From: Pleurotus ostreatus/Saccharomyces cerevisiae fusant
Lineage: Eukaryota; Opisthokonta
Reading direction: 5' to 3'
Assembly (NCBI GenBank): GCA_024196135.1
Contig: JAMQCK010000503.1
Location: 1 to 21,178 of the forward strand
DNA length: 21,178 nucleotides
Positions 1 to 9,400 of the stretch are shown one piece after another. The notes under the pieces were generated by a model, which searched no databases, was not told where the DNA came from, and saw nothing but the letters and a program-made list of their open reading frames with translations. Made by a program: the position numbers and the translations under genes. Position 1 is the first letter of the stretch. Each line of letters begins with the position of its first letter.

Positions 1-103
1 ATGTCGTACTTGCTAGCCTTCGACCTTGCTCATGCGTTCGCTCGCAGTATCTCACGCTTCTGTGTACCTGTCTTCTCGAAGTAGGCCACCATTGTAAGAC
101 GTT

Positions 104-120
104 CTTCTCCCACACAGAAG
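104..120. promoter_or_regulatory. Palindromic promoter element upstream of SDR-1
   Basis: The sequence reads CTTCT, seven bases, AGAAG: a perfect 5-bp inverted repeat inside a longer block (GTTCTTCTCCC at 101-111). The same half-sites with the same 7-bp spacing, and the same CCC at the start of the spacer, occur upstream of the paralogous gene SDR-2 (13337-13353). It lies about 140-156 bp before the SDR-1 start codon. It could be the binding site of a dimeric regulator, or simply promoter sequence left over from the duplication. The spacing does not fit a heat-shock element. Confidence 0.4.
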
Positions 121-135
121 CCACCCCACAACTAT

Positions 136-144
136 GATATATAG
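136..144 (+). promoter_or_regulatory. TATA-like box of SDR-1
   Basis: A TATATA run (138-143) lies about 120 bp before the SDR-1 ATG and 18 bp after the palindrome at 104-120. A pyrimidine-rich stretch follows (about 157-200), as is common around fungal transcription starts. An ATG at 134 overlaps the box and would lie upstream of transcription, so it is not taken as the start. The paralogue SDR-2 has no comparable TATA sequence at the matching place. Confidence 0.4.
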
Positions 145-259
145 AGGCCGTCGTGACCTGCTCTTCTCTTCCCTCTTCCCCCGCTCCGCACTACCCGTTC
201 CTACCCTGAAAGCCTCGCCACTCCTTGACCAGCTTTCTAAGGCCACACATCGTCACAAT

Positions 260-1386
260 ATGGCCGCCCCTCCAACCGACCTGCGCGCCTCCGCGCTCTT
301 TGACATGACGGATCGCGTTGCGCTCGTCACTGGCGGCGGCACGGGCATCGGGCTCATGATTGCGCAAGGGCTGGCCGCGAACGGTGCGAAGGTCTACATC
401 GGTGGGCGCAGAGAGGACGTTGTGAAGAAAAGCGCAGAAGAGTTCAAAGGGAAAGGGGAGCTGATTCCGTACGTGCCTTCCCTTCGCCATGCTAGACTCG
501 ATCATTAACTCTATACCAGCCTCCTCCTCAACGTCACCGAAAAATACAGCATCCTCGCCGCCAAAGATATCATCACCTCCACCGACGGCTACCTCGACGT
601 CCTCGTCAACAACGCCGGCCAGTCCGGCCCCTGGTCGTCCTGGATGAGCGACGACGCCGATCCCAAAAACTACTCCGCAGAGGCCTTCGGCTCGGCCCTC
701 TTCGCCGAGCCCCAGGACGAGTGGGCAGCGCACTTCAAGCTCAATGCGTATTCGTCTTTCTTCGTGACGGGCGTGTTCGTGGGTCTCCTGGCGAAGGGCT
801 CGGAGAGGCATGGCGCGTGGACGGCAAGCGCGATGACGATTACGAGTATGTGTGGGAGCAGCAAGTTGGCGCAGGATCATGTGAGTGGAGAATTGGCAGG
901 GTTGACCACGGTACAAACGGCCGTGGAAGCTACTCTCGCAGACCAGTGAATGAAATGCTGACTATACAGTTCAGTGGGCGTACAACGCTGGAAAGGCCAC
1001 CGCGACGCACATCGCCAGGATGTTCGCCACCGAGCTCGCGCGCCGCAAGATCCCCGTGCGCGTGAACTCGCTCGCTCCCGGTGTCTTCATGTCGGAGTTG
1101 ACGCGGTCGAGACTGGAGAAGGGCTTGGACAGCATGAAGCAGCTTGGCTTGCATCCGGTGCCGGCGGGGCGGATTGGAAGGTGAGTGTTGACTATGTTGT
1201 CCTATAAACGTCAAAAAAGGGAATTTAGCTGCGTTGGAACGAAGTTGCTAACGATGAGCCCTCCTCAGCGAAGCCGAGATGGCGGGCACCGCGCTGTGGA
1301 TGACCTCTACAGCCGGATGCTACCTGAACGGACAGGAAATCCTCATCGACGGAGGTCATGCGATGCTAAACCCCTCGAGGCTATAG
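260..1386 (+). CDS. Short-chain dehydrogenase/reductase SDR-1 (4 exons, 297 aa)
   Basis: This is a classical SDR, an NAD(P)H-dependent oxidoreductase with a Rossmann fold. Exons: 260-468, 520-880, 975-1180, 1269-1386; introns of 51, 94 and 88 nt, all GT-AG. Motifs: cofactor loop TGGGTGIG (24-31), basic GGRR after strand 2 (48-51, suggesting NADP), NNAG (100-103), and the catalytic set N145, S179 (ITSM), Y193 and K197 (YNAGK). The third exon starts at 975, not at the earlier AG at 969, because only 975 keeps YNAGK in frame. The start ATG has A at -3 and matches the paralogue's N-terminus (LRA..LFDMT). The C-terminus (NGQEILIDGGHA) is complete. It resembles the 3-oxoacyl-ACP reductase/RhlG-like branch common in basidiomycetes; the substrate is unknown. 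It is a duplicate of SDR-2 and the nearest gene upstream of the UbiA gene. Confidence 0.93.
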
Positions 1387-3880
1387 GACATGTCTTTTTT
1401 CTTTGTATTATTACGCCTCGTCATGTTGCACGAATTTCAGGCCGAAGTTCAACAAGACCCGGGAGATGCCGAATGGAACCGTCACCGACTTCACGTGACG
1501 TGCGCCCACAGTCGCCCACTCGGGGTCACAAGTCAACAGACCGACGCTGAAGGCTTCACAATTGCCCCATATTTGACTCGAGGATACGCTTGAATAATAC
1601 AAGCTGCAACTGTCTTGTGATCACCTATGCGACGGCTACCACCCGATAGCGCCTCGAGTTGAGCCTCTCTTCGCCCAGAAGCTGTCGTCAGGTTAGCTGT
1701 GGCGACGATCCTGAAGCCCTTCGCTTCGGACTCTGTATGTACCACACGGGCGATCCCGAAGGTCCCTGTACACTGACGCTGTCTCTCTGCCGTATTCATG
1801 CACTTATCTACGCGACATCGAGTCTCCAGTTAATCTCCCATGGTAGACGTTCGCACTTTGCCTGCTGCGGTCTGTCATGCATGCTGTGCGTCGGCTTCCG
1901 TGGATTTTTAGGTCGTTCACCTTGACGATGCGCTCGACATCGCCGACGACGTCGCGCGCGTCGCTCAAGCTGTTGAATGGCCATTTATCAAAGGGTCGAT
2001 CCTGATCTGGGCCGGCACGTGGGTGGACCCGGCGCTTTCCGGCGAGCTTGGGACTTGTTCTCGTAAATGCATGACGGTTTTCTCTTCCCGCTCTCTCGCG
2101 ACCATCAAGCGGTTTTCTCGCTCTCACGTCCTATCGCCCTGCTACGGCTATGCGCTAGTGCTCCATGGCCATGGGGGTGCAAAGCTTAGAGGTCGCACAC
2201 ACTCACGCTACCCGACCGATCCGCCTGGATACACGCTGAGAACATCTGTATCGATTCGAAACCGACGGTAGCGGCTATTCTTCCAAGTCCCTTCACGATT
2301 TGTCCTGTTTGTGCGGCTTGCCCGACAGACGAGGGCCAGGAGGAGCGCCTAAAGTGGTACGCGAGCGGCGAGACCGCCTCAGGCCGACAAGCTGAGGTGC
2401 GCGTACCTTCGTTTGCCTTTGCTCCTTTCTGACGTATGGCTTCCCTCGTTTCCGACTTGCCTTTCTCGCTGGACAGCAGTCCTTACGGCAGCACGTCTTT
2501 TCCTTCACGCCGATCGCTGACGCGATGGCACGCTGCCCAGTCGAGGAGATGGTCAGTAGCCGTTTGTCACATAGGGTTAGCGTGCCTGCGCTGAACTGCT
2601 GCCTATCGGGACCGCGAAGTCTCATGCACTCCACGAGGCTGGATTCACCATTTCCGGTAGTCTCGCAAGCCAGAGAGTATATGTGCCACCGCGCTTATCA
2701 TAGACGCGCGCGAGCGCTGGGAAACGTGGCTTATACTGACCAGCTCTAGATCCGAACGTCTCAGTACTCTCAGGTACCTCGAGAGGCTTGAAGACCGGGG
2801 TAGAAAGCAACACATTCGCTTTGGAGTTTTTGGCGCCATCTCGATGGAACTTCAAAATCTTGCTGGTTATCGTCGTCGGCTGGGTCGGCTGGATCCGTTT
2901 CGAGACTAACTCGCCTTGGACCCCTCGCCTGGCGTTCCCTGGCCACCCTCAGAATGCATTAGAACCGTTGGGGACTACCATGTCGACGAATCTAGTCAAC
3001 ACATCCAGCGCGCGCAGCTCTGTCATAGCAGGGTCGTGGCGTGGGAATATCGAACTGGGGCGCCCACAACAGCACCATCAATCCCCTTATGGAAGAATCA
3101 CAGAGCACCCTTTGGATCACCGGTGTAAGCTTGATGATGCTGACCTGCAGCATCGTGCCTCGGTGACGACAATTCAGTCACGAATAGGGTGTTGCTCGGG
3201 TCGTTGGACTCTGCGCCGAGACTTGCGGGTTTCGGGTCTCAATACGCATCAACACGCCGTCGCACGCGGCGGCAAGCCCCGGTCTACGCGCTGGTAGCCA
3301 GAAGATGCGATCACCTCTCTTCCGTCAAGCGTCGGTTGACAATGGCTACACGACCTCGCTCGCTCAGGCTCCAGCTCCTTGCGCACCGGATGATCTCATA
3401 TTTTTTTATGTTTCGTCACGTCGACTCGTCAAGGTGGACGAGTTGCCTCCGTGGCGCGGCAAGTTGCCGTGCGTCTCGCCGCGGAATCTGAGCTTCTGGA
3501 CGAGGCGCGTCGCGCCCTGAGCTTGGGACAGGCAGGGCCCGACATACGGCCCATATCGGGGGCGCGCCTTGCTACGCCCGGGGCCCAGCGCACCGAGTGA
3601 CGCGACGATGCTTCCCCCTCCGCCGGGGCCTTATTCCTCAAACAGGTTTGGTCGAATAGCCTTCCCAATGCGCATCGCTGCCGCGCGCACCCTGCCCGTC
3701 GCGGCGGGGGCTTGGGGCCCCTCAGGATCAGTTTGCCTGCGCGCACCGTCCCCCGCCTGTCATTAATCTCCGGATCGACATGCGATCGAACGAATAACCG
3801 GCTCGTGGATTTTGACTCCAGGGTCGCCCGACCTCGTTGCGGAGGACTGGGCACGCGTACTGCGCCGGGCTTGCGCGACA
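1387..3880. other. Long gap without a recognisable intact gene
   Basis: About 2.5 kb between SDR-1 and the UbiA promoter. Open frames on both strands are short, overlap each other and give Arg/Ser/Pro-rich translations typical of GC-rich non-coding DNA. No terminal repeats, transposase or reverse-transcriptase motifs, tRNA or rRNA were recognised. An AT-rich spot near 1590-1600 could belong to the SDR-1 3' end. One short coding-like stretch (1914-2075) is listed separately. The region may be a decayed gene or element, but nothing identifies it. Confidence 0.5.
1914..2075 (+). pseudogene. Possible relic exon, unidentified
   Basis: After an acceptor-like TTTTTAG (ending about 1911) one frame reads an amphipathic helical segment (VHLDDALDIADDVARV, then AVEWPFIKGSILIWAG) with mostly C or G in the third codon position for its first half. 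No start codon, splice partner or continuation into a longer protein could be found. The helical character loosely recalls N-terminal helical domains of Agaricomycete STAND proteins, but that is a guess. It may also be chance. Confidence 0.15.
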
Positions 3881-3887
3881 CATGGGG

Positions 3888-3895
3888 TATAAAAA
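3888..3895 (+). promoter_or_regulatory. TATA box of the UbiA gene
   Basis: TATAAAAA lies 120 bp before the proposed ATG at 4008, about the same spacing as the SDR-1 TATA box to its ATG. A strongly pyrimidine-rich leader (3920-3985, CCTCCTCC/CGTCCTCG runs) follows. An ATG at 3901 lies only about 10 bp after the box and is probably upstream of the transcript start. Confidence 0.55.
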
Positions 3896-4007
3896 CAAAC
3901 ATGGGCGGACTGGGTTGTTGCATCCCCACCGCCGTCGCTGCCTCCTCCCCCTCGTCCTCGTCCTCTGTATATCTCTCCGTTGTTTGTCGTGTTATTCGCT
4001 GTTCGAT

Positions 4008-5259
4008 ATGTTCTCCCTTTCGTGCGCCGTGCAGTCTTTCTCCCGCGCGCTTCATGGTCCTCGGACGCTTCTATCCTCCGTGGCCGACCTGGCCTACACA
4101 ATCTACCTATTCAACAAGTCCGACATCGTTTCGACAGTTATGCCCTCGGTGAGCCTTCTTCCGTGCCCACATCCCATGCGTAGCGCTGATCCTATCCACC
4201 ATAGATGATGGCTGGCACGGCCCTCGTCATCCCCACCCATCTCACCTCCATTCTCAACGGGTTCCTTTTCCTGGAGCTGCACCTCATCGCCTTTGAGGTC
4301 GGTAACTCCGCCGCACCCTCTGCCGTACTCCCACTGACCTTCCCCCAGATCAAGAACCAGACAGTCGGCCTGGAGGAGGACCGCGCTGGGAAGCCCGACC
4401 GCCCCATAGTCTCCGGGCGCATCACCCCCGACGCGGCGCACATCCTATACCTCACCTTCATCGCCGCGTCGCTGCTCTTCTCCGCCGCGCACGGCGTGCT
4501 CGCACCGAGCCTCATCCACCTCGTCGCGATTTATGCGTACAATGAGTGCGGCCTGTCCACGGTGTGGTGGCTCAAGTCGCTCATCTGCGCCGTCGGGTAC
4601 GCAACGTACTTCTGGGGCATCGGCGTCCTTTTCGGCGGCGACGCGTCGCTGGAGCGCAGCGCGGCACTCGCCATCCTCATCGAGGCGGCGATCTTTACGA
4701 CCACCGTGAGTAATTATTTCCTCCTGTCAATTGTTTCTTCTTGTCATCGGCGCGTGTCCCCTGGGCGACGGACAGGTGTATTCATCCGGGTTTTCTTACT
4801 ACTCGCGCATTTAATATTCTCACCGCCGATTACTATTCGGACCGTTCCTTATTTGCACCGTTACTAACCCCACCTCCTGCAGGGCCACGCGCAGGACTTC
4901 CGTGACCGCGACGGCGACGCGGCGGTCGGGCGCACGACGGTCGCGATGATGTTCCCGGGCCTGGGCGGGCGGCTCGCCCTCGCCGCGATGATATTCGCGT
5001 GGACGGCGACGCTTGTCAGCCTCTGGACTCCACCTGCGCTGTACACGCTCCTCTTCCTTGGCCTCGCGGCGACGACGTCTATTAAATTCCTCCGCGACCA
5101 CTCCCAGGAGGCGGATAAGGATTCTTACTGGTGGTATAACGTGAGTAGCTTGTTGTGTTGGTCGTGTGGCTGTTTCCTGCATATGAAGCTGATCTCTCGC
5201 AGATGTGGTTCATCACCTGCCACTTCAGCGCCATCTTCCGGCTTGTTTCCTTCGACTAA
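4008..5259 (+). CDS. UbiA-superfamily prenyltransferase / UbiA-type terpene cyclase candidate (5 exons, 301 aa)
   Basis: This is an integral membrane enzyme of the family that transfers or cyclises isoprenyl diphosphates using Mg2+. Exons: 4008-4148, 4205-4297, 4349-4705, 4883-5140, 5203-5259. The first Asp-rich motif region is N81-Q-T-V-G-L-E-E-D89 followed by KPDRP (93-97). The second is D202-F-R-D205-R-D-G-D209 followed by GRTT (213-216), the usual DxxDxxxD. In the first motif the canonical NDxxDxxxD keeps N81 and D89 but has Q82 and G85 in place of the other two Asp. About eight hydrophobic segments are visible (e.g. 49-77, 110-140, 150-175, 215-232, 240-260, 284-298). Length fits the family (about 300 aa). 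The second intron (4298-4348, 51 nt) contains no stop; removing it joins LIAFE to IKNQT. The intron at 4706-4882 is unusually long (177 nt). Basidiomycete relatives include the cyathane diterpene cyclase EriG; whether this one cyclises or transfers cannot be told from sequence. Confidence 0.88.
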
Positions 5260-6425
5260 ACTATGTTAATCTCGTCGTGCGTGTTCTTCCTCCCATGTTC
5301 ACCAACTGTTGCTGACACGCACTGCTCACAGCTCATGCTCACGGACAATTACTTACCACTCTTAATGTGGTTGTATACCGCTATTCTTGTGCTGATCGCC
5401 TCGGCTGCGCCTCACGGATTCGCTCTTATTCTAACGTACCCAGCATGTTCCTAACGAACTCTTCTTTGCTATCGTCTTCCTAGTCTCTTCGATATCATAT
5501 TCTAGTCTCTTTGCTACCTTTTACTCTCTTGGATTAAGTATCGTACACCCACGGACAATTTACGCTAGCAGCCTATGTTTTGCGTTCTACACAAATCTAT
5601 CCTCTTTTTTTCCTGACCTTCTCGTCTGCGTTGACCTCACTATCTTGACGCCGCGTAAGTTGTCTGACGTCGTGAATGGCCTCGACCCGTGGATGTAGAC
5701 CGACGGAGGAAAATGTGCTCTGTTCCTCGCCGTTGTCTGAGACCTAGGAAGGCTATTCGCCGCCCTCTCCCGGCGGGAGCTTGTATGCCGGCGGAGCGGA
5801 CCTTGAGCTTATTTTGCGGGCGTATTCGTCTCGAGAGACAGGCGTGTTCGCTGACAGCCGGGCTGTGTCTTGACTATCGCGGTACACGCGCTGCTTGGAT
5901 GCAGGCGCGCTGGTCCGTCAACTCCTGAGACTGCAAGCGCGGCTGCTTCAGCAGGCGCTCAGTACAACTCGGAATGCAAGGTCAAGGGCCATATGCCCTG
6001 GTACAGCCTCGTAAGTACGCATCGGACGTGTCAACAACGGTAGGAGGGGCATCGATGAGAAGACCTCCGGGCGTCCCTTGGCCGTGACAGCCACTCGGGC
6101 TGGGCGATGAAGGGTCCTCCAACACATGCGCATGCCGCGGCTGTAAGAGAGAGCAGTACAGTGATACAATTTTGAATACTCCAGATATGATCATATACTA
6201 TTTTCCTGAGAACAATATGGCGTTGAACAATCACATTATCAAACATCAACATCACCGTCACGAGTTAGTCACACTGTGTGACTTCGGCTCCGAGGCACGA
6301 ATCACCTGACCACGTGCTAATCACAAACAATGCAACGCGTTGGTCAAAGCCACTTGTTCTTGCTCTTGACCACCATCTCGGCGCGTACCTCTCCCTCGCG
6401 CGCTCGCGTATCCCGCTCCCAAGTT
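5260..6425. other. Intergenic region between the UbiA and helicase genes
   Basis: It holds the 3' end of the UbiA transcript and the promoter and leader of the SNF2-RING gene. T/C-rich AT-poor and AT-richer patches alternate. A short direct repeat, CACGGACAATT, occurs near 5339 and 5551. No gene, RNA or element was recognised, and no convincing TATA box precedes 6426; the stretch before it (about 6350-6420) is pyrimidine-rich, as expected for a leader. Confidence 0.5.
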
Positions 6426-9400
6426 ATGGCAGACTCAAGTCCCGCGCGGACTACCGAGTCCTTCCATGTACACTCCCTTCGAGCACTCCCCAAACGCTAT
6501 CTCAACGTGCCGTTGGAGAACAATGACTTTCGACCGACGCTCAGCATACCCGCACTCCTCCAAATCTTGAATTCCGGTGTGCCTTCTGGGTCGGGGACCC
6601 AACCGATGACGGGGAAGAAGCGCGGCGCGTCGTCGACGCAAGCAACCCCTCGAAAGCGCACCAAGCGGACGAAGGCACCAGCCGCCGCTCGAGAACAAAA
6701 CGAGGATGAGTCATCATCAAACGAGAAGGCCCAATACCCCTTCCTCCAGCCCTTCGCGCCCGTGGCAGTGCATACGGACGTCCCAGACCCCATCCCCTTG
6801 CTTCGCCATACCTTCACCATCGGATTCACGCGCCATGTCCCGCCTGATGCGGCACCGAACCATTACATCAACCAACAAGAGGCCACACATCGGGGATGGA
6901 GGGACGAAGAAGAAGCTCTTATCACCGCGATAGACGAACTATGCGACGGCAGGCAGGATCCTCACACAATTTCGCTCCCCTCGACCCGCCTCACCCGCTC
7001 TGCGGACGGGCGTCGGGTAGTGGCATCGATCGGTGATGGTCCAAGTCTTGTCTGGCTGACTATTTTGCCTCGTTTCGACGCCGAGACGGACCTTGAGGGC
7101 CACGACTACAGCGATCCAACCGCCGTGCAGGACCTCTTCTCAGCCATCTTTATGCTCTACCGCTTCGCCCGCGCCGAATTCAGTGCTGAGATGAACCTCG
7201 TCGCTCTACCCCCGTCCGCCGTCAACGACGACGAGCTCCCTTTCCAGCTCCAACTTACCCTCTCCGTGTCCCTCACTCCCGGAGAGACTCAGCCCGCCAA
7301 ATTCTGCCGGCGGCCCACCAAGCTGCAGCTATCCCTTCTAGATGACGCGCAGACGCGGATGATGACCTACGTCTTCCCTTCGACCGGCACCGTCGACATC
7401 CCGCCTGTCTACCCCGACATCGTAGTTCCGAGTGGCGCCATCGACATCCCGTTCTTCTACTCCACCCTGCGACCGGCGCCATCCTCCTCGCAAGACCCGT
7501 CCTTCACGCAGCCGAAAGACCTGAAGGCGAAGCTCCTCCCCTTCCAACGCCGCAGCGTGAACTTTCTCCTCGGTCACGAGGGGCTGGGGTTCTCGAAGAG
7601 TGGCAAGCTCGTCCAACAACCGGTCAGCAGGTTCTCCTTCTGGGACAAGGTCTCTTCGGGCGGAAGGGAGTTCTGGTTTAATCGGCTCTCTTCCACCATA
7701 TCTCTCGAGGAGCCGGAAGAGAACGAGCCGGCCTTGGGCGCGATCCTGGCGGAGGAACCCGGCTTGGGGAAGACCGTGGAGATGATCGCGCTCATTCTGC
7801 TCACGAAGCCGCTGGATATTCAGCGAAATCCCACGCAGACAAGATGGGACCCGGAGGCGAAGGTAGATGTGCGGACAGTGAAGGTGAGTTCTGGGATGCG
7901 AATTTCAATTCGTCGTCTCCGTTTGACTACTGCGCGATTGAGATCTGACATGACTATCCCCAGACCACCCTCATCGTTACCCCGCCCACGCTCGCCTCGC
8001 AGTGGTGCGAAGAGCTCGCGAAGCACGCGCCCTCACTCAAGGTCTTGTTCTACGACGGCTGGAACACGGTCCCAGTGCCGATTTTCCACACCCAATCCGA
8101 GCACGAGCGCGCGCGCAAACTGACCGGCAAAGCCAAGCGCGCGAAGGATAAGGCTGCCACGAAGGACAAGGCTGCCACGACGAAAGCCACGACGAAGACC
8201 ACAAAAGCCAAAAAGGGCTCCAAAACCCCAGCACCGCCTGCTGAGGACGAATTCCCCCTCGACTTCCCTACCTGGGTCAACTCCTACGACGTCGTGATCA
8301 CCACGTACCGCGTGCTCGCTGCCGACCTCGCCGTCGCGCTCCCCACGCGCGAGCGGCCGCGGCGGCAGGACGTGGTGTACGCGAATGTGGAAAGGCCGCG
8401 GAGCCCTCTGGTGATCTGCGAGTGGAACCGGGTGGTGATGGACGAGGTGCAGATGGTGGGTGGGGGGAAGACTGAGTGAGTGGATCCTCTGTGGTTGTTG
8501 TATAAGGGCGGGATGTTCTGGTTGGACGGGATGTCGTGGTCATTGGATACTGACCTAGCTCAACAGGGACATGGTCTCGCTGATCCCGCGGAGGGCGTCG
8601 TACGCCGTATCTGGGACGCCGGCGCGCCAGCAGGTGTCGGATTTGATTCATGTGCTACGGTGAGTAGTATATACGCCAGTCTTAGTCCATACACTGAGCG
8701 ATCATAGCTTCTTGCGCGTCGACGACGTCGTCGGCTCGAGCAAGCTTTGGAACCGGCTCATCCAGCCGGCGTATGCCGCGCATTTCGCGGCGTTTATTCA
8801 AAGTTATGCTGTTCGGTACGCTGATGATGCTATGCGTATGTGTACTTGGCCGCTGAACAACATTTGCGCAGTACGACAAAGGCCTCCGTCAAAGACGAGC
8901 TCACGATCCCGCAACAAACGCGATACGTCGTGCCCGTCGAGATGGGTCCGGTGGAACGCCATGTATACGACGAGACCCTGGAGGGTATCCTATACGCCTT
9001 AGGCTTGGATGCCCGGGGCGTCGCTGCGTCAGCAGGATGGGAGCTCGACACCGCTGTTTTGCGAGCGGGTATCCGACGGCTCCGCGCGGTCTGCACACAT
9101 CCGCAAGTCGGCCAGCTGCAGAGGCAACAGGGCGAGAAGACAGTGAAGGCGCCGCTGAAGACGATGGAGCAGGTGTTGGAGGTGCGTCAAGGTTACGCGT
9201 GGCTGAGTTGTTCAAAGCTGACACATGCGTAGTCCATGCGCGACCAAAACTGGAAGAGCACAATGGACGACCGCAAGTCGAAGGTATTTCCCTACGCTCA
9301 TATTGCCTCCAACGGCGCTAACACGAAATGAAAGGTCTTGCTCCTCGTCCGCCAGGCCCAGCTAGTACAGCAGCAAGACGGCGATCCGAAGCGGGAGCGC

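Noticed and set aside
101..120. Heat-shock element at the SDR-1 promoter (TTC...GAA repeats)
   Set aside because: TTC and GAA units are not spaced in 5-bp steps, so it does not fit a heat-shock element; kept only as a palindrome.
1387..3880. Transposable element in the long gap
   Set aside because: No terminal inverted or long direct repeats, target-site duplication, reverse-transcriptase or transposase motifs could be seen by eye.
3429..4055. 208-codon - strand open frame upstream of the UbiA gene
   Set aside because: It covers the UbiA TATA box and leader in antisense, is Arg/Ala/Pro-rich and has no recognisable domain.
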